Assembly (NCBI GenBank): GCA_016929175.1
Contig: JAFGJI010000149.1
Coordinates: 1 to 8,488 of the forward strand
Length of the DNA: 8,488 bases
Direction: 5' to 3'
Origin: Thermoplasmatota archaeon
Lineage (GTDB): Archaea; Thermoplasmatota; Penumbrarchaeia; Penumbrarchaeales; Penumbrarchaeaceae
Shown: positions 1 to 6,070 of the stretch, piece after piece
Layout: each line of letters opens with the position of its first letter
How positions within the stretch are numbered: the stretch's first letter is position 1
Position numbers and translations under genes: made by a program
Notes under the pieces: model-generated
Databases searched by the model: none
Told to the model about the DNA's origin: nothing
What the model saw: the letters and a program-made list of their open reading frames with translations, nothing else

Positions 1-1
1 A

Positions 2-526
2 ATGGCGCCGTGCAGGGATATCGAAGTTGATGGGAGGACGGTCCTGAGGAGCAGAGCCTGGTACATCCCCAGGGACAACATAGATACGGACATGATATTC
101 CACAACAGGTACCTGACGATCACGAACGTCGATGAGATGGGGCAGTACACGTTCGACAACCTTGAAGGCTTCCAGGACTTTGCGAGGAGGGCAAAGAGGG
201 GTGACATCGTCGTCGTTGGCAAGAACTTCGGTGCGGGAAGTTCGAGACAGCAGGCGGTGGACTGCTTCAGGTCCCTGGGGATCTCCTTAATACTGGCGGG
301 ATCCTTCGGCGCCATCTACGAGAGGAACGCCATAAACACCGGAATGCCTATCATGGTCTATGAACCGGTGGAGGGAGGATTCGGGGACGGGGACGAACTG
401 GAGGTGGACCTGCTTGAAGGCCGCATCAGGAACATTTCAAAGGGCATCGAGATAAAGGGGGAGCCCTTCTCCGATGTCCAGCTGGAGATCTACAGAAGAG
501 GGGGACTCTTGGTTCGACCATGCTGA
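2..526 (+). CDS. leuD: Aconitase-family hydro-lyase small (swivel) subunit, LeuD/HacB-like, first copy; 5' end at window edge
   Basis: Small subunit of an isopropylmalate isomerase/homoaconitase-type hydro-lyase. It forms the mobile swivel domain that closes over the [4Fe-4S] site of the large subunit during dehydration/rehydration of a 2-hydroxy (tri)carboxylic acid. Visible motifs are NIDTD (residues 26-30), the substrate-loop region NRYLTIT (35-41), GKNFGAGSSRQQA (73-85; GSSR is the substrate-binding signature) and RNAINTG (108-114). At 174 aa it is full length for the archaeal family (about 160-170 aa). The ATG lies at the second base of the window, so an earlier start cannot be excluded, although the strand leading into NIDTD is already complete. 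The family's usual GSSREHA is GSSRQQA here. The gene ends 9 bases before the large-subunit start, so the two are surely co-transcribed. Isomerase-type function is well supported; the exact substrate (isopropylmalate, homoaconitate, citramalate or other) is not. Confidence 0.88.
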   Translation: MAPCRDIEVDGRTVLRSRAWYIPRDNIDTDMIFHNRYLTITNVDEMGQYTFDNLEGFQDFARRAKRGDIVVVGKNFGAGSSRQQAVDCFRSLGISLILAGSFGAIYERNAINTGMPIMVYEPVEGGFGDGDELEVDLLEGRIRNISKGIEIKGEPFSDVQLEIYRRGGLLVRPC

Positions 527-530
527 GGTG
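525..530 (+). promoter_or_regulatory. Ribosome binding site of the large-subunit gene
   Basis: GAGGTG overlaps the stop codon of the preceding small-subunit gene and ends 5 bases before the ATG at 536. It matches the 16S 3' end well and fixes the ATG at 536 as the start, implying translation within one polycistronic mRNA. Confidence 0.75.
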
Positions 531-535
531 AAAAA

Positions 536-1801
536 ATGGGAGAGACGTTCGCGCAGAAGGTGCTTGCAAGGAAGGCCGGTCTTGAAAGCGTTGTCCCCGG
601 CCAGATAGTGACATTGAGACCCGATCACCTGCTGACCCATGATAATACCGCAGCCATAATCGGGAAGATATCCGGTGATCTCGACAGGTACGGGATCGTG
701 GATCCGGAGATGCCCATTATCGTTCTTGATCATGTGATACCTGCGGTCGACGAGAAGACGGCTACGAACCACAAGAAGGTGCGGGAGTTCGTCAAGAGGT
801 TCGGTATAAGGAACTTCTTCGACGCCGGTGCGGGCGTATGCCACCAGGTGATGGTGGAGGAAGGTCTGGCACTCCCCGGTCAGGTGCTTGTGGGATCTGA
901 CTCCCATACCTGTTCCTACGGGTGCGTCGGTGCTTTCGCCACAGGCATTGACAGAACGGAAGCCGCAGCGCTCATGTTGAGGGGAGAGATGTGGCTGAAG
1001 GTCCCCCATTCCATGAAGATGACCCTCAAGGGGAAGTTCCAGAAAGGGGTCTATGCCAAGGACCTGATATTGAAGATCATCGGGGACGTTTCGGCTGCCG
1101 GTGCCGCTTACAGAAGTGTCGAGTTCCACGGGGATGTCAGGAACCTGAGCATCGGTGACAGGTTCACCATCGCCAACATGGGGGTTGAGATGGACGCCAA
1201 GGCAGCGGTGTTCCCCGTGGATGATATTACCGTTGAGTATCTTGAGGATGCGGGGGTGAACAGGGGCGACTACGAGCCCTTGTGGGCAGACAAGGATGCA
1301 CTGTATCATTCCGAGCATGTCTACGATATGTCACAGGTCGTCCCGGGTGTGGCGAGACCGCATGCTGTGGACAATTATGCCACCGTAGAGGAGATGAAGG
1401 GGCTTTCTTTCGACCAGTGCTTCCTCGGGACCTGCACCAACGGGAGATACGAGGACCTAAGGGTCGCTGCGGAAATTCTGAAGGGAGAGAATGTATGCCC
1501 GGGTACGAGGCTGATCATAGCTCCCGCCTCCAACAGGGAACTCAGTATGGCCCTGTCCGATGGAACTGTTCAGGCCCTTGTGGAAGCCGGCGGAATGCTG
1601 CTTCCTCCCGGGTGCGGTCCCTGTCTTGGAGCACACCAGGGGGTGATGGCCCCCGGTGAGAGGACGCTCTCCACGGCGAACCGCAACTTCAAGGGGAGGA
1701 TGGGTTGCAAAGATGCGGAGATCTATCTGGCCTCTCCCGCTACCGTTGCGGCGACGGCACTGTATGGAGAATTGACAGACCCCAGGGAGGTGATGGATTG
1801 A
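536..1801 (+). CDS. leuC: 3-isopropylmalate dehydratase / homoaconitase-type large subunit (LeuC/HacA-like)
   Basis: Catalytic [4Fe-4S] subunit of an aconitase-superfamily isomerase, acting in the cytoplasm in leucine (or homocitrate/citramalate-type) metabolism. At 421 aa it has the usual archaeal LeuC/HacA length. Visible motifs: LLTHDNTA (residues 32-39), VGSDSHT (119-125), the first cluster cysteine in FLGTCTNGR (C300), the cysteine pair CGPC (C360, C363), and the substrate-binding NRNFKGRMG (382-390). All three cluster cysteines are present, so the enzyme looks active. The start is set by GAGGTG five bases upstream. It sits between two distinct small-subunit genes, and its stop codon overlaps the TTG start of the second. 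The family assignment is firm; choosing between LeuC and HacA would need phylogeny and the genes upstream of the window. Confidence 0.93.
   Translation: MGETFAQKVLARKAGLESVVPGQIVTLRPDHLLTHDNTAAIIGKISGDLDRYGIVDPEMPIIVLDHVIPAVDEKTATNHKKVREFVKRFGIRNFFDAGAGVCHQVMVEEGLALPGQVLVGSDSHTCSYGCVGAFATGIDRTEAAALMLRGEMWLKVPHSMKMTLKGKFQKGVYAKDLILKIIGDVSAAGAAYRSVEFHGDVRNLSIGDRFTIANMGVEMDAKAAVFPVDDITVEYLEDAGVNRGDYEPLWADKDALYHSEHVYDMSQVVPGVARPHAVDNYATVEEMKGLSFDQCFLGTCTNGRYEDLRVAAEILKGENVCPGTRLIIAPASNRELSMALSDGTVQALVEAGGMLLPPGCGPCLGAHQGVMAPGERTLSTANRNFKGRMGCKDAEIYLASPATVAATALYGELTDPREVMD
1786..1794 (+). promoter_or_regulatory. Strong ribosome binding site deciding a TTG start
   Basis: GGAGGTGAT is a perfect complement of the 16S rRNA 3' end and lies inside the last codons of the large subunit. 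GGAGG ends 7 bases before the TTG at 1798. No ATG in the correct reading frame lies near, so this site identifies the non-AUG start of the second small subunit. Confidence 0.8.
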
Positions 1802-2280
1802 AGGTCTGGAGGTACGGTGATTCCGTGAACACGGACATGCTGTTCCCTGGGAAGTACACCTACACCTGTTCCACAGCGGACGAGATAAGACCCCATCTTC
1901 TCGAGGACCTTGATGCATCCTTTGCTGCCGGGGTGAAAGAGGGGGACATCCTCATGGTCGGTGATAACTTCGGCTGCGGATCTTCGAGGGAGCAGCCCGT
2001 TCTGGGATTGAAGGCGGTAGGGGTGCAGGCCATTATAGGGAAGTCGTTCGCCAGGATATTCTACAGGGCTGCCATAAACCAGGGTTTGATCCTTATCGAG
2101 GCACCGGAAGCGGTTGATGCATACAATGAGGGGGACGAGGTTAAGTTTGACCTTGAGGGCGGGGTGATATCCATCAACGGTAAGGAATTCTCTTTCCCGA
2201 GGCTCCCAAGGCAGATACTGGAGATAAGGGATGCCGGGGGATTGCTGGAATATACCAGGAAGAAGCTCGGGCAGAAGTGA
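1798..2280 (+). CDS. leuD: Aconitase-family hydro-lyase small (swivel) subunit, LeuD-like, second copy
   Basis: Second LeuD-like swivel subunit, 160 aa from a TTG start. The start choice rests on the perfect GGAGGTGAT site 3 bases upstream and on the resulting N-terminus MKVWRYGDSVNTDM, the normal beginning of archaeal LeuD proteins. A longer in-frame reading from 1705 would begin inside the large-subunit gene and lacks family similarity. Motifs: VNTD (residues 10-13), GKYTYTC loop, GDNFGCGSSREQP (canonical GSSRE), RIFYRAAINQG, and a C-terminal GGLLEYTRKKL. Start and upstream stop overlap as TTGA, implying translational coupling. It differs clearly from the first copy (GCGSSREQP against GAGSSRQQA, and a different substrate loop), so this is not a recent duplication. 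It is closer to standard archaeal LeuD and is probably the default partner of the large subunit; the pairing is an inference. Confidence 0.9.
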   Translation: MKVWRYGDSVNTDMLFPGKYTYTCSTADEIRPHLLEDLDASFAAGVKEGDILMVGDNFGCGSSREQPVLGLKAVGVQAIIGKSFARIFYRAAINQGLILIEAPEAVDAYNEGDEVKFDLEGGVISINGKEFSFPRLPRQILEIRDAGGLLEYTRKKLGQK

Positions 2281-2298
2281 GCGATCGGACATGTACTG

Positions 2299-3546
2299 TC
2301 ATATCGACGCCATGTACAGGTGGATGTTCTCCCTGTCGATGAGGAACGCTTCCTTCAGATGCCAGGGTTTCTTCCAAGATTTTATACCTTTCGTTATCTC
2401 GAAGCCTATCTGTTTTCCATCATCAAGAACAACCACATCGGATTCCGTTCCGTTCTTGAAGTAATAGGTTTCTCTGCCCCTGCCCAGTAAGGATGCAGCA
2501 ACTCCCTCCACTAGCCAGCCCTCATCGACCTTTTCATTGACATATTCGGAGAGCACCCTGTGAACGAATGGGTCGGAGATATGGATCTTTCTGTTCTTCC
2601 TGTAGTTGATCCTTCCATCCGCAGAGATCAGGTCCAGAGTGTTCACTGCAAATATATCCCGAAGTACCTCTACATATGTTCTTGCAGTATGCGGCGAATT
2701 GATCGATGTTTCGGAGGAGATCGAATTCCAACTTACAGGAGTGCCTCTTGCCCTGAAAATGTATCGTATCACCTCCTTCATGTACGAATCACTCTTCCCT
2801 GCTTTTGCCCAGTCCCCCCTTAACCAATCGATCAAGGACCTTTTCGTTATCTCGGATACCTTTCCGTCCCTATAATGGTCGATAATCGGTCTGGGAAATC
2901 CTCCTGTGATCAGATATCTGTTCCAGAGCCTCCCGAGATGCTCTGCGTATGTCCTGTTCTTTGTAGCATTCACTTTGAGTTCTCCGATCCCACCGGTGAT
3001 AACGTTCGCATTACCTATCGATCTGCAGTATTCCGAAAAAGAGAGCGGATGCATCACATGGTCCTTTCCCTTGCCTCTTCTTCCTGGAAAAGTATCGATA
3101 TGGTCAAGCAGTCCCATCGATGCTGAACCCGTCACGATCAAAGTGTCGTTCCTGAACACACCCCGGTCTATCCTTGCTTTGACAGCCCTCCACCAACCAT
3201 CAACGAATGTTATCTCATCAAGCAGTATCAGGGATCGGTCTATTCCAATTTCATCCCTCATGGATGTATACGAATCCAGGACCTCTCCCAGTTCTGAATG
3301 AGTGACAAGTTCATCGCAGGAATAGTAGAATATCGAACGGGGGTCCCTTTTTTGAAGTTCCCTTTGTATCAGCAATTTGACCAGTGTTGTTTTTCCCACC
3401 TGCCTCGGACCGATCATGAAATGAAGTGCAAAGCCATCGGTGGACAGGTCTTCGAGAAGCGTCGGAACCCATTTAATGGGAGAGTTTTTCCATTCCTCAA
3501 GATGGGGGTCCTTTTCTCCCCTCCACCAGGGATTCTGTCTGTCCAT
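2299..3546 (-). CDS. Archaeal AAA_14 / DUF4143 family ATPase
   Basis: Predicted P-loop ATPase of 415 aa in the family with an N-terminal AAA_14 domain and a C-terminal DUF4143 domain (COG1373-like); the cellular role of this family is largely unknown. The N-terminal NPWW...W segment leads to Walker A GPRQVGKT (residues 46-53), Walker B SLILLDE (105-111) and a sensor-like TGSAS (139-143). A helical/winged region (about 245-330) follows, then the DUF4143 tail with ESDVVVLDDG and GFEITKG (367-387), which resembles a degenerate PD-(D/E)XK fold; E383 and K386 are spaced one residue wider than the usual E-x-K. The gene converges on the leu cluster with an 18-base gap. Single-line hand counts give about 42-43% GC here against about 65% in the leu large subunit and ABC genes, which suggests transfer. 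The TATA-like box 25 bases upstream of the ATG predicts a leaderless mRNA. Confidence 0.88.
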   Translation of the reverse strand: MDRQNPWWRGEKDPHLEEWKNSPIKWVPTLLEDLSTDGFALHFMIGPRQVGKTTLVKLLIQRELQKRDPRSIFYYSCDELVTHSELGEVLDSYTSMRDEIGIDRSLILLDEITFVDGWWRAVKARIDRGVFRNDTLIVTGSASMGLLDHIDTFPGRRGKGKDHVMHPLSFSEYCRSIGNANVITGGIGELKVNATKNRTYAEHLGRLWNRYLITGGFPRPIIDHYRDGKVSEITKRSLIDWLRGDWAKAGKSDSYMKEVIRYIFRARGTPVSWNSISSETSINSPHTARTYVEVLRDIFAVNTLDLISADGRINYRKNRKIHISDPFVHRVLSEYVNEKVDEGWLVEGVAASLLGRGRETYYFKNGTESDVVVLDDGKQIGFEITKGIKSWKKPWHLKEAFLIDRENIHLYMASI

Positions 3547-3550
3547 GAAT

Positions 3551-3560
3551 GTATTAATAC
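3551..3560. promoter_or_regulatory. Perfect 10-bp palindrome just upstream of the ATPase start
   Basis: GTATTAATAC is a perfect palindrome between the TATA-like box and the ATG of the ATPase, starting 4 bases upstream of the ATG. Its position across the initial transcribed region would suit a repressor operator, but a chance AT-rich palindrome is possible. Confidence 0.35.
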
Positions 3561-3566
3561 AAATAA

Positions 3567-3575
3567 GTATTTAAA
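3567..3575 (-). promoter_or_regulatory. TATA-like promoter box of the ATPase gene
   Basis: Read on the minus strand this is TTTAAATAC, a good archaeal TATA box. Its centre is 25 bases upstream of the ATG at 3546, the usual TATA-to-start-site distance, so transcription should begin at or next to the A of the ATG, giving a leaderless mRNA. No ribosome binding site is visible before this ATG, which fits. Identical boxes occur 34 and 68 bases further upstream. Confidence 0.6.
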
Positions 3576-3634
3576 TCATTTGCAACGGCGTTGCACATAC
3601 GTATTTAAACAGTCGGCAATGGCGTTGCAAATGA
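3576..3634. repeat. 12-bp perfect inverted repeat inside the intergenic array
   Basis: TCATTTGCAACG (3576-3587) is the exact reverse complement of CGTTGCAAATGA (3623-3634), with 35 bases between the arms. Each arm includes half of the GCAAC/GTTGC palindromes, so there is a symmetric arrangement layered on the 34-bp direct repeats. This fits binding of a dimeric regulator or recombination between units. Confidence 0.55.
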
Positions 3635-3694
3635 GTATTTAAACGGTCGGCAACCGGTCTGGTCCAAAGTATCACTATCATTACACTGCAGGTC

Positions 3695-4687
3695 TCATCT
3701 CAGATCGAACAGGGGGTCATGTGCCTTCCAGTCACCGTGAAGGGTCTGGGCAGCTGCCCTGCAGCCTCCCAGACATGTATCGACCTTGTCGCATCCCCTG
3801 CATTCTTCGGGAACGACCTTGTGCTTTCTGAAAGCTCTCAGGAGCGGATGGTTCCAGACCTTACCGAAGGTCTGTTCTCTCAGATCACCTATTATCGTTG
3901 GTGAATGATTGCAGACCCTCACACGGCCTGCAGGATCGAGAGCAAGCCAGTCAACTCCCGCGGTGCAGCCGCTGAAGTACAGCGCCTTGTATCCCTTTTC
4001 CGGAAATTTACAGGGGATGTTCGGGATGCCCAGAGCTCCGAACAGACGATACCTGTTCAGGACCCGATCGAATTCGGACAGGAATGTCTCATACTCCTTC
4101 GCATCCATCATGAGATCGAGATTCCGTAGACCTTCTCCTCCCGGTATGAACCTTATGGCAAGCAGCTCCGAGGCGCCCAGGGCCACCGCCAGTTCGAATA
4201 TCTTTCTAATTTCGCCGATATTCTTCTTATTCCCCACCACGGACACTGCGAAATCCACCATGTTCCTGTTGAGATATGCGATCCCTTTCACTGCTTTCCT
4301 GAAGCCTCCCGTCATACCGACAAGCAGATCATGGTTTCGTTCCAATCCGTGGAGGGGGACCTGAACGAAGACCTCCTTCTCCTTGAACATACGTGCCCAT
4401 CTGTCGTCGAGCAGTGTACCGTTCGTGAGGACCGAGACATACTTCGTTCTCTCTTTCAGAAGGTCGATGAGGTCCGGAAGGTCGTCCCTCATCAGGGGCT
4501 CCCCGCCGGATATAGTGATCCTCTTCACCGGTGGAAGCTTGTGGATGATGGGTTTCCACTCATCGACAGACAATTCGGGAACCACATCGTAGTCGTTCTT
4601 CCAGCAGTTGTAGCAGAAAATACAGGATGAGTTGCATCTGTAAGTGTACTCGAGAACGATCATGGAAAGATCAGTTTTGTTCTTCAT
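3695..4687 (-). CDS. Radical SAM enzyme with SPASM domain
   Basis: Radical S-adenosylmethionine protein of 330 aa, expected to be cytoplasmic. It shows the [4Fe-4S]/SAM motif C18-x3-C22-x2-C25, followed by an extra C28, then ISGGEP (59-64) for SAM binding and a barrel with LTNGT (87-91). The C-terminal SPASM region has C241, C259 (17 residues between) and the classic C-x2-C-x5-C-x3-C at 296, 299, 305 and 309, enough ligands for auxiliary iron-sulfur clusters; C226 may also contribute. SPASM proteins mostly modify peptides or proteins (PqqE, anSME and mycofactocin types), though some act on small molecules; the substrate here is unknown. It is the last gene of a four-gene operon and overlaps the membrane-protein gene by 17 bases. 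GAGGAG at 4695-4700, seven bases from the ATG, supports the start. No precursor peptide was identified. Family is secure, function open. Confidence 0.9.
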   Translation of the reverse strand: MKNKTDLSMIVLEYTYRCNSSCIFCYNCWKNDYDVVPELSVDEWKPIIHKLPPVKRITISGGEPLMRDDLPDLIDLLKERTKYVSVLTNGTLLDDRWARMFKEKEVFVQVPLHGLERNHDLLVGMTGGFRKAVKGIAYLNRNMVDFAVSVVGNKKNIGEIRKIFELAVALGASELLAIRFIPGGEGLRNLDLMMDAKEYETFLSEFDRVLNRYRLFGALGIPNIPCKFPEKGYKALYFSGCTAGVDWLALDPAGRVRVCNHSPTIIGDLREQTFGKVWNHPLLRAFRKHKVVPEECRGCDKVDTCLGGCRAAAQTLHGDWKAHDPLFDLR

Positions 4688-5447
4688 GGAATTTCTCCTC
4701 TATCACCTCAAAGAACTCTTTTGGGATGGTACCGTCCTTCTTCATCTTCTCCCGGAGAAGATACTTTCTGACGGAGGAGACTATGGCCATGAGACCGAGG
4801 TAGCCCGAGCTGAAGAGGAATGGTTTGATGAATTCTTCCTGGAAGAATATTACGGGGTACCCGATATCATGGCAGGTAACATCTCCCCAGTATGCCCTGC
4901 GGTAGATGACGTTCTCCTTTATCATGTCGAAATAGATATACGAGATGACCAGAGATACAAGTGGGGCTGCAACAAAGAATAGTATCGCTGAATAGGCATA
5001 GAGGAGCCCTCTCTTCTTCCCCTGATAGTATCTGATGTATCCGAATATGCCCATTAGCGCACCTATGACCACGTATGAGAATGGTGCCACCTTCAGGAAC
5101 AATCCCGGCACAAGCATCGTTATTGGAGTTGCCAATAAGAGGAACGAAGCAGGCATCCTTGTCAGCAGGGACAGGAGCTCCCGTTCCCTGTCGATGAGCT
5201 GGTGAGTGATGATACCCAGACCTGTAAAGATGGAGACAGCCATCAGAACGTATGAAAGCTCACGGAAATGTTCGGGGTTCTCGTATCCGTTATACAAAAG
5301 GAAACCGATCAGGAATACGAAAGGGAGAGGGAACACGACCATCTGCATGAATGCTCTGGACTCCTTCTTTTTGAAATAGACAACGATGGCAACAGCATAA
5401 TAGAGAAGGGGGGAGAAAAGGACCAGGAGAAAGCAGAACTCGATCAT
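4671..5447 (-). CDS. Polytopic membrane protein (about seven helices), unknown family
   Basis: Integral membrane protein of 258 aa that I cannot assign to a known family. Hydrophobic segments lie near residues 4-25, 33-52, 65-81, 98-118, 121-140, 148-172 and 207-226, about seven helices. A polar loop at 173-206 contains C192, and the tail (228-258) is charged and probably cytoplasmic given its KYLLREKMKK stretch. The ATG at 5447 is chosen over an in-frame ATG at 5507. It overlaps the upstream stop as ATGA, has GGAGG eight bases upstream, and begins directly with the first helix, whereas the longer reading adds 20 polar residues encoded inside the previous gene. The gene is co-translated with its neighbours in the FN3/radical SAM operon. 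No transporter or enzyme motif is visible; it could be a partner, anchor or processing factor for the other products. Confidence 0.8.
   Translation of the reverse strand: MIEFCFLLVLFSPLLYYAVAIVVYFKKKESRAFMQMVVFPLPFVFLIGFLLYNGYENPEHFRELSYVLMAVSIFTGLGIITHQLIDRERELLSLLTRMPASFLLLATPITMLVPGLFLKVAPFSYVVIGALMGIFGYIRYYQGKKRGLLYAYSAILFFVAAPLVSLVISYIYFDMIKENVIYRRAYWGDVTCHDIGYPVIFFQEEFIKPFLFSSGYLGLMAIVSSVRKYLLREKMKKDGTIPKEFFEVIEEKFHEEQN
4695..4700 (-). promoter_or_regulatory. Ribosome binding site of the radical SAM gene
   Basis: On the minus strand this reads GAGGAG, ending 7 bases before the ATG at 4687, inside the upstream membrane-protein gene. A further GAGGTGAT lies just upstream at 4701-4708. 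It supports the ATG that creates the 17-base gene overlap. Confidence 0.65.
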
Positions 5448-6070
5448 TTCTTCCCCCTCCCGGTCAAACGGCTTACCGATCGGGCCATGATCAATACAAG
5501 GGTCCAATACAAGGCTCCAACAATGAAGGAGATCATCAGGACGTTCTCCACCGATATCTCCTTGAAGGGATCATGCCCCTTTATGGTGATGGGTTCCCCC
5601 TTAACTTGGAAATGATGCTCTTCCCAGTAGATCTCCTTCGATCCGTTCTTTACAGTGATCCTCAACTTCATCTCGTAATCAACATCCAGGTAATCCGGAG
5701 CAAGATAGTAGGCCAGTAAGTCATCATCTCCCGTAGTCTGAAGTAAACCCTCGCTCTCCCCGTCCCACCTGTTCACTCCCCACTCGGAATATTCCCTTAT
5801 GCTCCTCAGGTCATACTCATCAAGGACGACGATAGTTCCGTTAACAACCCTGTAATGGACCGTCAGGTCTGTCTCTGTATTTTCGTTGACCTGTATCAGA
5901 ACACCCTGTTCTTGATAGAGGATGGTTGGAACATCATATTCTATGACGGGTTCCCTTCCCGGGTCCGACGATTTTAAAATATAATGGTCATCCTCGCTCA
6001 AGCCTGATGACCACGGGGGAAGGATCAGAAAGACACCGAATAGAACAGTAAGGAGGAATAACGATCTCAT
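5444..6070 (-). CDS. Secreted, C-terminally membrane-anchored protein of unknown function
   Basis: Protein of 208 aa with a type I membrane layout. An N-terminal signal sequence (residues about 1-23, MRSLFLLTVLFGVFLILPP) leads to an acidic extracytoplasmic domain (about 25-172) rich in alternating beta-strand patterns (for example VLIQVNENTETDLTVHYRVV, residues 57-76). It ends in one transmembrane helix (176-197) and a basic cytoplasmic tail RLTGRGKK. Possible N-glycosylation sequons are NGT (78-80) and NGS (142-144). No catalytic motif or known family is recognised; the domain looks like an immunoglobulin/FN3-like beta-sandwich, which is an inference from the strand pattern. The start ATG overlaps the FN3 gene's stop as ATGA, with GAGAGG seven bases upstream (6078-6083), and the stop overlaps the next start as ATGA, so the gene is translationally coupled on both sides. 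Confidence 0.8.
   Translation of the reverse strand: MRSLFLLTVLFGVFLILPPWSSGLSEDDHYILKSSDPGREPVIEYDVPTILYQEQGVLIQVNENTETDLTVHYRVVNGTIVVLDEYDLRSIREYSEWGVNRWDGESEGLLQTTGDDDLLAYYLAPDYLDVDYEMKLRITVKNGSKEIYWEEHHFQVKGEPITIKGHDPFKEISVENVLMISFIVGALYWTLVLIMARSVSRLTGRGKK

Larger units (their letters stand above)
3560..3668. repeat. Three tandem 34-bp imperfect repeats with TATA-like boxes
   Basis: GTATTTAAA occurs at 3567, 3601 and 3635, exactly 34 bases apart each time. The core extends left to a 16-base consensus CAMATRMGTATTTAAA (3560-3575, 3594-3609, 3628-3643). The first two units share GCAAYGGCGTTGC (3582-3594 and 3616-3628), a near or perfect inverted repeat; the second and third units share GTATTTAAACNGTCGGCAA. 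The third unit decays after about 20 bases. The array fills most of the space between the radical SAM stop and the ATPase start, and the copy nearest the ATPase is positioned as its TATA box. It may be a duplicated promoter/operator array. It is too short and too diverged to be a CRISPR. Confidence 0.7.

Noticed and set aside
437..1318. 293-codon minus-strand open reading opposite the large subunit gene.
   Set aside because: Antisense shadow of a GC-rich conserved gene; no recognisable domain and no ribosome binding site.
1705..1797. N-terminal extension of the second small subunit from ATG 1705.
   Set aside because: The extra 31 codons overlap the large subunit, have no LeuD similarity, and ignore the perfect ribosome binding site before TTG 1798.
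1723..2292. 189-codon minus-strand open reading opposite the second small subunit.
   Set aside because: The plus-strand LeuD motifs are complete and conserved; the antisense reading has no family features.
2281..2298. Bidirectional terminator between the convergent leu cluster and ATPase genes.
   Set aside because: Only 18 bases, with no oligo-T run on either strand and no stable stem; no terminator can be supported.
2906..3301. 131-codon plus-strand reading opposite the ATPase gene, with a hydrophobic start.
   Set aside because: Antisense to Walker motifs and conserved ATPase sequence; hydrophobicity is a by-product of the opposite frame.
3560..3668. CRISPR array.
   Set aside because: Only three units, repeats adjacent and degenerate, no spacers of unique sequence, no cas genes.
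3571..3681. A 36-codon minus-strand reading just downstream of the radical SAM gene, containing two cysteines, considered as a precursor peptide.
   Set aside because: It is built from the 34-bp repeats, whose period is not a multiple of three, has no ribosome binding site, and lacks a leader/core layout. Coding is unlikely.
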